This document shows positions 22,560 to 33,896 of a stretch of DNA of 64,000 bases, one piece after another. This DNA comes from Haemaphysalis longicornis. Lineage: Eukaryota; Arthropoda; Arachnida; Ixodida; Ixodidae. The notes under the pieces were generated by a model. It was given only the letters and a program-made list of their open reading frames with translations. It did not search any database and was not told the DNA's origin. The stretch is taken from NCBI GenBank assembly GCA_013339765.2, contig CM023454.1:37190950-37254949 (forward strand), in the 5' to 3' direction. The translations under genes were made by a program, and so were the position numbers. Every line of letters begins with the position of its first letter. The first letter of the stretch is position 1.

Positions 22560-23328
22560 TCCTCGCAGCAAAATATCCGGACGAGGTGCATATTTTTACG
22601 GATGCCAGCCTCTTTTCTTCCCATATAGGTCTGGCCTGGCGCTACCCAGCTCGACCGGACACGTCACGCTTTTAACTCGTCCCCTGTGGAAGCAGAACTC
22701 CAAAGCATCGTTTGCGCACTGGATCATTTGGCCTACACCATTGCAAACCCACCTCCACGCATCCGCATTCTCACAGACGCACACCAAGCCCTCCAAGAGC
22801 TGCGCAAGACGTTCACCGATTATGCAACAGTGCACCGAATCCAACATATGACCGCCATTCTTTTGCTTAATGGGATCACTACCCGTTTGGCATGGGTTCC
22901 GGGTCACACGGATCCGGATGGGGGTTACCAGGCTGCACATGATGAAGCACGACAGCGTCTTGATAGTACACCTTCCCTGGTTGACAACGCGTCGCCCTCC
23001 CCCACCTGCCCAAGCCTTCAACTTGAGCACGCACGCCAGGCATGGAGGTGCCGTTTTCTTCTGTTACCCCTCCTGGCTACCTGGCTCTGGCTCCCCCGAT
23101 GCCTCACTCTGCGAAAGTATTCATCAATAAAGCTAAGTCCAAGGCAGCTTTCACACCCCACATCACAGGAAAATGGACTTACTCAACGGGGTCTCCACCT
23201 CCTTACTGTCCCCTTTGCCGGATGACCGTATTCGCCCCCCTTGGCCACTAAATCTGGCACTGCTCGGCATTTTCCCTGTACCGGCCTATCCTCACCAATC
23301 CTATGCCTCCGGATGCCTCAGAAGATGA
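22560..23328 (+). pseudogene. LINE A RNase H and zinc knuckle
   Basis: RNase H residues are FTDAS near 22598, the Glu in VEAELQSIVCALDHL near 22690, ILTDAHQAL near 22770 and WVPGHTDPDGGYQAAHDEAR near 22890-22950. The C-terminal part has CPLCRMTVFAPLGH followed by IWHC after a TAA, i.e. the CCHC knuckle with a stop inside it. It ends at the 12-bp sequence TCCTCTGTCAAG where LINE D landed. Confidence 0.8.
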
Positions 23329-24123
23329 TCCTCTGTCAAGCGCAAGTGGCAATGAAGTAGTGACACACACCCTTGGTCCTTTCACTAATCCCCCACCTAC
23401 AGCGACTCTAGAGACTCTCCCAATAATCACCAGTATCCAGGACCTCTCATTACGGCCCCCTAACCCCTCAGGATATACCATATACACTGATTCAATGCAA
23501 GCCATTCGCGCCATTCACATGGGTAGGATTCCTGAAGAACTGCAGTATGATCTACGCAAAGCCTTAACAAAGCTACGTCCCCACACTGTCACACTGAGGT
23601 GGATTCCTGGTCACGCTGGAATCCCAGGCAATGAGGTTGTGCATAACCTCGCCCGCGAACTTCTGCACCGGGCGCCTGGGATTCCCTGGCCTTATCCACC
23701 GACGTGGGACACTACTCTCCACTACAAACAAGAAATAAAGCTTCACTACAAGAACATCAGAGAAACTCTTCGTACACTTCCTGTTCCAGACAAATCTCTA
23801 ACAACCACGCAACTACGCATTCTTCGACGCGTACAGTAAATACCATCCTTACACCTGCTCGTTCCTTCTTCTATCGTATCCGACACTCACCAGCATGTCC
23901 CAATTGTCCCGAACCATACGCTAATTTAGAACACTGCATTTTCGCCTGCCCCATTGCAATTCAATCCCCACATTTTCCCCACCCACCTCCTTCAACGTGG
24001 CGGACTTGGCTAGCCTCGGACCAGCTCTCGGACCAGTTGGCGTTGGTGAACCTGGCCCGGGACATTCTCGACGCTTAATGTTGCGTCTGAATAAAGTTTT
24101 TTCCTCCTTCCTCCTCTGTCAAG
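23329..24123 (+). repeat. Target-site duplication pair of LINE D
   Basis: TCCTCTGTCAAG is found at 23329-23340 and at 24112-24123, exactly bracketing LINE D. The 12-bp match is perfect. Confidence 0.9.
23341..24111 (+). mobile_element. LINE D, 5'-truncated 3' end (RNase H and knuckle)
   Basis: Only the end of an ORF2 remains. RNase H residues include IYTDSMQAIRAIHMGRIP (about 23475-23525) and LRWIPGHAGIPGNEVVHNLAREL, where the expected Asp of NExAD is replaced (NEVVHN). After a frame change near 23836 the C-terminus continues as FFYRIRHSPACPNCPEPYAN and LEHCIFACP (CCHC), ending TAA at 24076. The 3' tail is AATAAAGTTTTTTCC and a CTTCCTCC run. It has an RNase H like LINE A but lies in tandem after LINE A's own, so it is a separate insertion. 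Confidence 0.85.
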
Positions 24124-24348
24124 AGAGTGCTCTGTCAAGATTACCGTAGACTGGCGCCTACTCCGGTCGTGAATATTCTCTAATGGTAGATCTTCACCTT
24201 TGCCTGACCTCGAGGTCTGAAGAGAACCCCTGTGCCGTCTTCATGGACGCATGATCTTTTGAACTGGGCTAATCCTTCCTTCCCCTCGTTCCCCTTCTGG
24301 TCGCAAGGCCTTCTCTTGCCTAATAAAGGACTACAACAACAACAACAA
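24124..24348 (+). other. LINE A 3' region and (ACA)n tail
   Basis: After the second duplication copy, LINE A sequence runs without recognisable coding to CCTAATAAAGGACT and (ACA)5. This is the expected 3' end of LINE A. Confidence 0.6.
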
Positions 24349-24413
24349 TCACGGCCCGCCGAGGTTCCCCGACACACGGCGCTGCGGACGAGGATCAAAT
24401 GGTGAAGGCGCGT

Positions 24414-24540
24414 GAAGCGTGCTCGTCTCGTGCGGGACCAGGAAGACACTGGCAACCCTGTCGGTCCAGGAGCCCTTAACGGGGAAGCGTGCTCGTCTCG
24501 TGCTAGCCCAGGAACACACCGGCAACACTGTCGCTCCAGG
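24414..24540. repeat. 70-bp tandem duplication, two copies
   Basis: The 57 bp from GAAGCGTGCTCGTCTCGTGC to TGTCGGTCCAGG at 24414-24470 recur at 24484-24540 with a few substitutions, giving a period of 70 bp. The sequence is CpG-rich and lies just right of LINE A. I see no coding function. Confidence 0.85.
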
Positions 24541-25283
24541 TGCTAATAAAGGGTAAAGCACCACTGGGCGTTCAGCGAGCCGAGAATGCGCATTGGGGGT
24601 GTGGACGGCGCAACAACGACATGGGAGGGACTTAGCCGCTACTATAAGATGCTTCGGAACTAAAAAATGCAGCCAAATGTAGTGCAGCTTTCTCGCTTTA
24701 ATTGGAGGGCCCATTGGTGTTTGGAGGAGGAGAACTATGAGGTAGGTATATATAATAAGGGTAATAAGCGCCGCTCCCTTCGTTTCACTTACTTTTTTTC
24801 ACATATATATAGTACACTCTCTTACACCCTATTGTTATGCCAGGGTGGCTTCTTGACGCGCTCAGACAACTTTTACCCTAGCCCGTTACAACGAATGGGT
24901 GTGTGGCGTTTTGCTTGACTGGGTAGCCGCCTTGATACATGTAAAATTGCGCGTATGTAAATATTTGGCAACTCAATGCGTGCAGCTCTATTTATTTTAC
25001 TTTATGTTAAATCGATGAAGAATAGCTGGTGGAAGTACACAATAACGAGAATGACACTGCATTTACCACTGTCTGCGAAAAAGCGGACGACCACTTTGGT
25101 AGATATGTCGACGAATATTTGCTCGGCCACTATGCAAATAAACTACGACACCAAAATTAACAATGTGACGTGCAAAAAATCCGTCATTGCCGTTATAAGT
25201 GGGAGTGAAAGCTTCGCTGAGATTTTCACGTTGTTGAGGTATTTCATTATTACATATCGCAAATATGTCTTTTCCTAGAGTAG
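24541..25283. other. No gene recognised
   Basis: There are mixed short open frames and a run of TATATA-type repeats near 24748 and 24804. Nothing can be assigned. Confidence 0.5.
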
Positions 25284-27030
25284 GTACAGTCGGGGACCTA
25301 ATTTTGCAGACCACTCGTAGGCACGCCGATTTTCTCGCTTCCTGCAGCGGTGCTGCAATGGTCACTCAAGCACCGCATAGCGACGCCTTTGTAGCATTCC
25401 TTTCTTCCCGATGGCACATTTGGGCCCTAACGTTACGATTGCGAGGGCTTGGGCGCAAGTGCTGCTCGCGTCTTGATAAACACTTGCGCGTCAGGTTTTA
25501 TTTGTTTTTTTTGTGCTTTATCGTGTACAGACAATGAGACTAGCGGCTTGCGAATGGCGTCCACAAGTGAAGCTCGTACGAAGCACAGTCTCACGGTACC
25601 GCGCTACCGACGACGCAATGCCAGCTATATAAATAGCGAACCTTCATTCACCTTGTTTATTGCGTAATTTGGCCCCTGAACATAAATTCCAGCTCGCTCT
25701 CTGCTGCCCATAAAGAAGGCGATTTTCAAGTTTGATAAAGAAATTATTTTGGTGTTTTTGCTGCCGACATTATTACTTAAAAATGATAGAAATACGTACT
25801 CACATATATTGTCTGTTCGCTCTGCCCGTCGCATCTATTAAAATGACACCTCGGGCTCCCATTGAATGCCGTAAAATTATTCGCTGCTTTTGCGAAGCTG
25901 TTTTCCAAAGGGACATTTGCGGGCTTACTAATAGGCCAAGAGATGCTGTTAGCCGAGGAGTTCATTCCTACGGGGATGAATTGCTTCAAGGCCGGAGCAA
26001 TTCTTCAAAGTCGGCTTGCATTGACTGATTATGAGGTTTTAACGCGCCGATGCTACAAAGCCGATAAGGCGCATCGTAGTTGAAAGCTTCGGATTAATTT
26101 TGATTACCTGGAATGTGTAACATGCGCCGAAATCTCGAACGCACTTGACCATTTTCGCTTTTCGCCTACATCAAAAAAAGGCCACCTGGCAAATGCCCAG
26201 CGGAGTGGAAGGACAAGGTCAGCAAGAAAACAGGAGGACAAGGTGATTGTTTTTCAGTGGTTAAACACCCGTTCATTAGTGACAAAACATTCGAAAGGCC
26301 CTAAGTACCAAGTAATATTACGGCGAAAAGTAGCGAATAAGGTTATGGCGTTCTTCGACGGGAACCCGACGTCCCGTTTTGAATAATGCAGACGCGCCCA
26401 ACAAACAGACAAGTCGTATGGGTATGTCTTACGATCATTTTTAAGTAAGGAAGTGGACATTGAAATAAAACAGAGGATTTCTTTTATCAAACTTGCAAAT
26501 CGCCTACTTTATGGGCAGCGGAGATCGAGCTGGAATATATGTTCAGTCGCCAAATTACACAATAAACAAGGTGAATAAAGCTTCGCTATTCATATAGCTG
26601 GCATTTCGTCGTCGGTAGCGCGGTACTGTGAGACTGTGCTTCGTACGAGCTTCATTCGGGGACGCCGTTGGCAAGCCGCTAGTCTCACCGTTTATAAACT
26701 ATAAAGCACAAAACAAACAAATAAAACATCGCGCACAAGTGTTTATCAGGACGCGAGCCGCACTTGCGCCAAAGCCCTCGCAATCGTCACGTCAGGCCCC
26801 AAATGTGCCATCTGAAAGAAAGTAATGCTACAAAGGCGTCGCTATGCGGTGCTTGAGTGACCCTTGCAGCCCCGCTGCAGGAAGGGAGAAAATCGGCGTG
26901 CCTGCGAGTAAAACAGGACGCGCATGCGCGCCGCGCCGGTCTCGACAACAGGCGCCGGCCCTGAAGAGCGCGCATCGGTGGCTTTTGCCACGCGCTCGCG
27001 TGGTCTGCAAAATAAAGTCCCCGACTGTAC
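25284..27030. mobile_element. Foldback element with about 460-bp inverted arms
   Basis: The left arm 25284-25745 is the reverse complement of the right arm 26476-27030, at roughly 85-90% by eye. Both begin at the outer edge with GTACAGTCGGGGAC (25284-25297) and its complement GTCCCCGACTGTAC (27017-27030). The right arm has an extra CpG-rich block of about 90 bp (26909-26998) that is absent from the left. The spacer of about 730 bp holds a headless SINE. No transposase-like frame is visible and no flanking target duplication was found, so it would be non-autonomous. It could also be two copies of one repeat inserted head to head. Confidence 0.75.
26022..26176 (-). mobile_element. Ruka-like SINE lacking its tRNA head
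   Basis: Read on -, this matches the body of the SINE at 6990-7135: TTTTCGCCTACATC mirrors the GGAGGCGAAAAG block, CATGCGCCGAAATCTCG mirrors CGAGATTTCGGCGCACG, and the 3' end has TTAACGCGCCG. The A and B boxes are missing, so it is 5'-truncated and could not be transcribed by pol III from an internal promoter. It is more diverged than the intact copy. Confidence 0.75.
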
Positions 27031-28169
27031 GTGTGACAAGGTTATTTGTATAGTTCCTGGACGTTGCGCGTACTTCTCTTTATTGGGCAGGTGCAACCAC
27101 GGTAAAGAAAAACGCTGCTTCGGTAAAAAAACAATTGCTTACATCTTTCTGAAAAATAAGAGGCCATTTTGAGGTTAACGACGCTGTCATCTTATGAGGT
27201 GAAAGAATGAAAGCCTTAAAAATCATGTACGCAATGCACTCATACAAACTTTTGAGGTTTTGGAAGCACAAGTTTTTCTGTGCATTGTTTTCGTCCCACG
27301 TAAGCGCTTCCCAAAAACACCAATCTGCTTAACTTCACCCAACTAAATTGCTTTCAAGCATCAAAAGGCCAAGGAACGTCCGGCCTTCGCCGACAAAGGA
27401 TGGGAATTCACGCATACATGAGAGAGTATATAGGAGTATATGTAACGATGAATGCTTGAACATATTCTGCACAAGAATGAAACTAGCTTAAAAAATTACA
27501 CGAGCAAATGGAAATACAAATATCTCTAATACTTTGGCTCAGTTGGGGTACTATGCAGAAACATCTGTTTTTGCTCATTTTTATCTCTTCGGCAATTTAG
27601 AATCTTTGAAGACACCATTGGGGTATTCCCGAAGAAGGCCTTCCAATTCGCTATGTACCATTCCATAAATCTCGACAGGAGCTGCCCAATGTTACTTGAA
27701 GTCATTTGGCGAAGCCTTGTGCGTGGGTTTATAATAACAGTTCCTGTAGCTAGAAGCGTGATTCTCGATGGAGCTGCACATTGCTTTGAGCTAGAAGTTG
27801 TGGTACGGGGGATCTTGCACCAGGCCGATGTTCCCCAGAAAGACACTGCGCCCCGTAGAACACACACCTTTACGGGGAGTCCCGTTAAGCCAAGGTCAAC
27901 TCCTCAGCCGATCCGGCTGCGTACACCTAGTCAAGCCCAGTCCGCCATGTTCTAATCTCTGTCGTGTCGCACCGCATCCTTCGTTTCACCTGAAACGTGT
28001 TCATCCTTTGGAATTGCCCCCAGCAACTGTTGCCCGGTTATCACAGCCCCTCCTCTGCGAAGAAAAGGCTCAGACACATTCTTCGAGGATGGCGAGAAAG
28101 AGCCGAGATTGTTTTGTCCGATTAGACGTTGTTACACCAAGATGATGACGTTGTCCACGAAACAGTTGA
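27031..28169. other. No gene recognised
   Basis: There are open frames up to about 115 codons on both strands without identifiable domains. The right end adjoins the gypsy pol C-terminus and might hold decayed 3' sequence or an LTR, but I cannot pair it with anything upstream. Confidence 0.45.
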
Positions 28170-28199
28170 GGGAGAGCAATGTGGAAACTTGAGGTCTGT

Positions 28200-29270
28200 A
28201 TGTTTACTTGTAGTCCTGTGGCATAACCGATACGTTAGGGAAGACAGCTTCTCGGTTACGGCAAAAGGGCCCTAACGTTTAGGGGCAAGTGACGCAGTAA
28301 ACGTGCGTGAAGGGTCGCTGAGTGGATGAGTGCCCGTCAGAGCCATGTTGCCAACAGAAAACTGAACATTTCGACTGCCCCGATTGTACTGGTCGGCCTG
28401 CTGGAGACGAGAGACGCCAATCTGCTCTCGGGCAGCCGTTATTGTGTCACCCAGGCACTGGCGGACGGCCACAGCATGGGGCGACAGACCAGAACCCGAG
28501 TCCGTTTATGGAAGTGTCCTGTCGAGAGGAAATTTAAACAAGCCGGCGGTATCCCAGTTGAACGATTCAACGTGGTGCGAGTGGCAAATACAATCTCAGC
28601 CAGCTTAGCATAAAAATCTTTGTATTGCTCCGGATGAGCAATCAGCATCTCCTTAAGGTTGAAATTCTCACCTCTCAGTTATAATTTATTGAGGCTAATA
28701 TGTGGTCGTACCTGTTTCGCGCCTGGAGCTAGGTAGTTATCCTCCAACTATTTGCTCTTGAAATACGTTGCATTATCCGCTATCAGCTGTGCGGGGAACC
28801 CAAAGGGCGCGAAAACTTCCATTAGGCACTTCCATACATTAGCGGTATTCACTGTACGTATCGGGAACCGCTTTACCCACTTTGTGAAATGCTCCGTCAC
28901 CCCAAACCAATAAAAATTACCATGGGGGCAGCGGGAGTAAGGGTTCGTGATATCTCAAGCAACGATTTCCAAGGGGCTTTTTCTCTCAAGAAACTGCATC
29001 ACTCCGGCAGCCAACCAAATCGGGGTTTCGCTGTCTGACACACGTGATAGCTCCTGGCATACCTCAGCACGTCCTGCCTTATTCCCGGCCACGTGACAGT
29101 CTGACATACCTTCTCATAGTTTTGGTGCCACAGATGCGTCCAGCCAGAGCTGAACCATGAAAGTAATGGATGAAAACCCTCTGAATCTTATGCGGTACCA
29201 CAGCGCGGAATAGTGAATTCACTGTGTCGTCTTCCTGCAGAATATACCGCAGCAGGACACCGTCCTCCAC
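28200..29270 (-). pseudogene. gypsy integrase and C-terminal region
   Basis: The N-terminal frame at 29079-29270 has VEDGVLLRYILQEDD-like sequence and the HHCC first half (FHGSALAGR). The second half, CHVCQTAKPRFGWLPE, is near 29050 in another frame. The core is too decayed to show all catalytic residues, although APFGFPAQLIADN-like sequence can be read near 28800. The C-terminal part at 28272-28648 has TRTTLNRSTGIPPACLNF, QYNRGSRNVQFSVGNMAL and HPLSDPSRTFTASLA, as in gypsy integrases. No chromodomain was recognised. Confidence 0.75.
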
Positions 29271-29429
29271 CAGAACATATGAATCAAACTCACCGCTCTT
29301 GCTGGTGGCAGTCTTCCCTGTGCCCCGAGGGGCTCATAAATTTTACGGCAGTGTCCATCGATTTTACAGAGTCCAGTGTGATTTTACGGCAGAGATCTCC
29401 CCTGCTCACAAGCATACCCCATCGTGCGT

Positions 29430-29850
29430 CAGCATCCACTGCAGCTCCCAGCGCAGGCACTTGCGCAGCCGAAGATGACGGCAGGAGAGCGCGTGATAGC
29501 GCATCAGCGACTTGGTTCTGCGAACCCTTCCTGGGCTGGATGATAAAGTCATAGCGCTAAAGCCCAACCACCTAGCGCGCAAAACAACCAGCAGGGTTCT
29601 ACAAATGCTGCAGCCACGTTAACGCAATGTGGTCTGTTTGAATCGTAAAAGAGGCACCCTCCAGGTACATATCAAATTTCTTCAGTGCAAACACAATTGC
29701 TAGACACTCACGTTCTGTGACTGTCACATTACTTCGCTCAGCCGGAGTGAGCGCATGGCTATCAAGTTTGACCAGACGGAGAACGCCATCAACTCCTGCA
29801 TCAGCACTGCGGCAGCCCATAGTCGCTAGCATCGGTCCGCAATAAAAATT
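29430..29850 (-). pseudogene. gypsy RNase H
   Basis: The frame at 29599-29832 has SHALTPAERSNVTVTERECL, AIVFALKKFDMYLEGASFTI and QTDHIALTWL, a standard Ty3/gypsy RNase H. The N-terminal acidic motif (RTDASDYGL, near 29840) is in a shifted frame. The tail continues with IIQPRKGSQNQVADALSRAL near 29530-29470. Confidence 0.85.
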
Positions 29851-30139
29851 GTTAATTAAGGTCCCGCCTCTTTAAAGCCGCTGTTTTCGCCATAGGGCGA
29901 GACAGTGCTTCAAAACCTTGCTGTTACGCATCCTCCCATTGCCGTTTCACGCCTTTCCATAGTAGCTGCTTTAGCGGACTTGATAGCTATTCACAATCAG
30001 GGACAAAGCTATGGTAAAAGCGTATTATGTGCAATAAGTGCTGCATGCTCAAAACGTCACGCGGGCACGGATGCTCTGTAATTGTCTTGAGTTTGTAGTC
30101 ATTAGGACGATTCTCTCTGTTGTCTACGACAAAGCCGAG

Positions 30140-30900
30140 AAACTCAACCTTGCTTTTGCTCGCGTAGAGCCCTTTTGTGATTGATGGTGAGACCGGCGCG
30201 TTTCATGTGGTCAAGCACGTCTCTCAGATGCACGAGATGCTCCTCAAAGATACGCAAAAAGACGACAACGTCATTGATATAGGCAATCGCATACTTATGT
30301 GCTTCATCAAGAACGATGTCCATCAATTTTAAAATGATTTCGGAGAGTTCTTTAGCCCAAACGGCATGCACACGAAATCGAAAAGACCTCTGTAGCATGT
30401 GAAGACTGTTTTAGGAATAACCTCTGAGTACGTTTCAATTTGAAAAAAAAAACCGAGTGAGTAGTTTAGAGTTGAAACGCGCGTGTGTCGCCAAGCGAAG
30501 CATTGATTGATTCAACCGCAGGAAAGGGATAAGCGTCTCTCAGAGTTCCATCGTTGAGACGACGGTTGTCCATGCAGAGACGCACACTTTCATTTTTTTT
30601 GACGCCAACACGACCAGAGATGCGTGGGCGCTCTGCGATGGCCGTACAATCCTTGTGGTCAGCATCTCCTCGAGGGCAATGTCCAGTTTTGCCCTCTTCT
30701 GAATGCTGAGCGACCGTGGATTGCAGCTCCAAGGAGGGGTATTGTCTGTGTTAATGGGATTCTGGAGGACGGTTGTCCACCCAGGAGTCATCATGAACAT
30801 TTCAGCAAACGGTTCCAGCACATAGGCAAGCTGCTTCCACTCATAGTCACTGCAAGGACACTCCTTAAGAAACTGCGTGATTCGCTCAGTGCACACCGAT
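30140..30900 (-). pseudogene. gypsy reverse transcriptase
   Basis: Family motifs are LEEMLTTRIVRPSQSAHAS (about 30690-30640), VRLCMDNRRLNDGTLRDAYP (about 30590-30530), VESINASLGDTRAF, and, after decay of the first catalytic block, AYINDVVVFLRIFEEHLVHL (about 30285-30225). The catalytic YIDD reads YIND, an Asp to Asn change that would abolish polymerase activity. Two or more frame changes are required. Confidence 0.85.
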
Positions 30901-31149
30901 ATCGTTGTGACTGCAGCTGTGCCTTTTCACGGTACAGATATGCGTGGACACCAGAAAAAGTACCAACTCTGCGTCATTGCCCAATTTATAACCACCTCCC
31001 GCCAAGTCAAGCAGTAGGCCCCCGCGAATAATAAAATATGTGGCCAAAATCATGAGCACCACCTAGCCAATTCAGTACGTAAAGCGCTGTCTGCACTTTC
31101 TGCTGGCGTAAGAAATGTGAAAGCGCACAGGACCACGCTCTTTAGCAGC

Positions 31150-31790
31150 AGTAGCATTCGCGATTTGCAAACGTTTGCTACATTTGCGCAACTTCAAACC
31201 ACTTGCTCGGCAAATTTCAAAGACTGCATCACCAGTGCACGACAAATTGCCGCCAGTGTCAATCTATGCGTAAACATCGGTTCCAAGCACGTGAGCAGAA
31301 ACATGGGGTGCTATGGGTTGTGCCTGTGCTTTAACATGGCAAGCAGGGGCTAAAAAAGACCAGTCCTCTCCACCACCTAATTCTGGGTTACTCAGCGATG
31401 GGTTAGTCACCCTCGTTGCCTCGGGCTGCATTTCCTCGTCATTATGGCTATTTGCATTTCGGCGACCAGCCATCCCACGGGAAAACTTACGGCAAATGTG
31501 TCCTGGCTGCCCACTCTGGTAACAGCCACCAGCTTGATTTTTATGAGGCAGGCAGCCTCGTGACCCTCCCGTCTTGACAACTGGACGAGAACCTCTGGAG
31601 TTCAGGAGATTTCGTTGCACACCCCGAAGGGAGTTACTCGGGTCGGGGAGCACTGTACCTGCCAGTAAAGAGGGCCTGTTTTCCAAATGCACGAGCCCTG
31701 GTTAAACTGCTGTGGGGAGTTCCGCCATGGGCAGCATCATCCAGTGTGACACTCAAAGAAGTAAAACCCGGGCTATATTGACACATGCGG
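31150..31790 (-). pseudogene. gypsy gag C-terminus and protease
   Basis: The frame at 31264-31692 contains CYQSGQPGHICRKF (about 31483-31524), a CX2CX4HX4C nucleocapsid knuckle with the second Cys changed to Ser and the last to Phe. It runs on to HVLGTDVYA, a stop, then IDTGGNLSCTGDA (about 31220-31263), the aspartic protease DTG site. Upstream, ARAFGKQALFTGRYS (near 31680) extends gag to about 31790 after a frame change. Confidence 0.75.
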
Positions 31791-33896
31791 ATAAAATATG
31801 TTGCTGTAAATAGTTTAGGCAAGCAATATGGGAGTAAAATATTGTGGCGTTCGAAGATCTATGCACAATTCTGAGGAAAATGGTCCAAAACTTCAATTTT
31901 TTACGATAATCTAGTAGTCTTCAATTGAGGACCGAGCGATCCTAAAGTCTTCAGAAGAACGTGTATATTTCTCCCTGCAGTGACGCGTTTCGCCAATTAT
32001 GCCTATAGCACAGCCAATGAACCTCTCGTGTGTTCATCAAAATGGCTCCCCTTCAAAAAAAATGATAGCAGTATGGCTAACATGATTTGTTCATTACGCA
32101 GAACGCGGAGCAGCCTTCGGCGAAAAGAATAATGTCGTGATAACCAATAATGTGTTTTTATAGCGCAAGGTTGCTACAGCTTCTACCTTGCCTCGACATA
32201 TGCTGCGTGTCGTGTCCTCGGCTGCAACTAGCAAGAAAAGAGTAAACAGGTAGTTGGCACTATGGTTATCCTTCGCGGAATCTATCAGATTCGTTTCTTC
32301 TCCTGTGCAAGTTCGTCGGTTCTGGCTGTCAGTGGACACCGGAGAACAGCAGATTAAACCATGTTAAATTATAGCAGCATCGTAGACTGAAACAAGCACG
32401 CAAGGGCCCACTTTCTGGAGCAACCGGCGTGGGCGCCACGTATTGGAGGATCCACATAAAGAGATCCGCTCTTGTGAAGACTGCCTACATATAACCACTT
32501 CATTGAGGATATCGGCGGCCCAGTGATCAACATGTCAAATAAGATTTTGCGTAGATGTTTGGAGCTTATATTTCGCAGACAATACCAGTTATTGTTTTTT
32601 AGTCAACTGACATCGCCGGAAAGTAATTATGACACTATTATAGTTTTTATATCCAAAATGACGACGTTTAGCTATTGCAGGTTGCACATACGCTATGCTT
32701 CGCGTTTAGTGGAAGATTGTTTGATGAACCATGATCGTGTAGCAATATCAGATGTGCAAAAATACCGGCGAATGGGTGGCCTAGTTTTTCTCTTCACATG
32801 AAATGGGCTACAGTGGCCTGGATATATGCGGCATATCTCTTCAAACTGCTGGAAAACTCTCTGACTTCTCAGTCCTAACTGAAGCTAGGTAGAAACATAG
32901 AGTTTATTTGAAGCCAAGCCGCAGGGGGAAATTGCTTCTTAAAACCTCGAAGGCCACAAAAGCACGAGGACAAAAACTAAGGAAGATTGAAGCTTCGATT
33001 TTGCCGAATACGAAGTAATTGCAAACGTTTTGACTACTAAAAAGTAGTACACAAAGTTTTACGTTAGGACACCATATTAGCACAAAGGTGCATTATTGTG
33101 GCTTCGATTCATGTCAAAGGTGCGTTTCAATTTTAAATCGCTCTCTAGCACAAATATAAAACACGCGCCTTCATGCACACAGTTTGTTCGTTCCTGTCAC
33201 GTTGTAGAAATAACACCATGAATTGTGACGTATGTATGATGTGTGGCCTCCTGGGTTTAGGGTGTAGAATTTAGGTGTGTGTCTGTTCTAATACAAAATT
33301 AGTTGTGCGTAACCGCTGTGTTTGGTCATGTGTAAGTACATAAGATTAAGATGTTCCAAAGGCGATACCAACTAGCCCAGCTTTCGCGTCTTCTACAGCC
33401 TGCGACCTAACAGGCCATAACAAACGTTCACAGACACCGTATAGGACAGAGTCTAACTCCAAACTGCGACAATTGGGTTCCCCCAGAAGCCGTTGAACTT
33501 GTCTAATTGAAGGGAATTGAAGCGCTCTGGTCCCACCGTCGCAAGTTTACATTTACTGCAGAGGAAACGTCGCAACCCTGACCCATTACAGGAAGCATAA
33601 TACTTGCACGGTGAGATTTGACTTCGTCTCAACGAAATGTCCTGGTTAGTTATTTGTTCGCTTTGAAGGTAACGTGTTTCCTGCGACATTACAGGGCCCC
33701 TTAGAGCTGACAGTCCAAGTTATATGTAGTAGCACTGAATGCCTATAACTGATTTTTTTTTCATTTCCTCTACTACACCTAACAGTAACCTTCTCTATAT
33801 TCCACATTGTCCTTCCTGCAGGGTAGCATGATGGGGAACGCATGTGGTCAAACATTCCTACATTTTGCATTATCAAACTTTGCTCTCTATTTTTGT
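31791..33896. other. No gene recognised
   Basis: The sequence is AT-rich with short open frames only. Part of it may be the missing gypsy leader, but there is no direct evidence. Confidence 0.45.

Larger units (their letters stand above)
9640..24348 (+). mobile_element. LINE A, host of three nested insertions
   Basis: LINE A can be read through in pieces: ORF1 at about 10112-11119, the ORF1 end and endonuclease at 16594-17960, the RT N-terminal half at 18000-18864, the rest of the RT and RNase H at 21435-23328, and a 3' region at 24124-24348 ending TAATAAAGGACT(ACA)n. The breaks are occupied by LINE B, LINE C and LINE D. Protein continuity across each break supports this: LSW then DDRVR across B, CSHLS(M)H then DCLWQLRRV across C, and matching 12-bp duplications around D. 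The left boundary near 9640 is approximate because no clear 5' target duplication was found. Confidence 0.8.
28170..31790 (-). mobile_element. Ty3/gypsy-type retroelement, heavily decayed, LTRs not seen
   Basis: Read on -, the order is gag knuckle, protease, RT, RNase H, integrase and the integrase C-terminal region, which is the Ty3/gypsy order. All parts are spread over several frames with many stops. I could not find paired LTRs, a primer-binding site or a polypurine tract. No envelope-like frame is visible. Confidence 0.85.

Noticed and set aside
23329..24123. A LINE with two RNase H domains
   Set aside because: The second RNase H lies between perfect 12-bp duplications and has its own AATAAA tail, so it is a separate insertion.
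27031..28169. 3' LTR of the gypsy element
   Set aside because: No matching copy was found upstream of gag (31790-33896), so an LTR cannot be supported.
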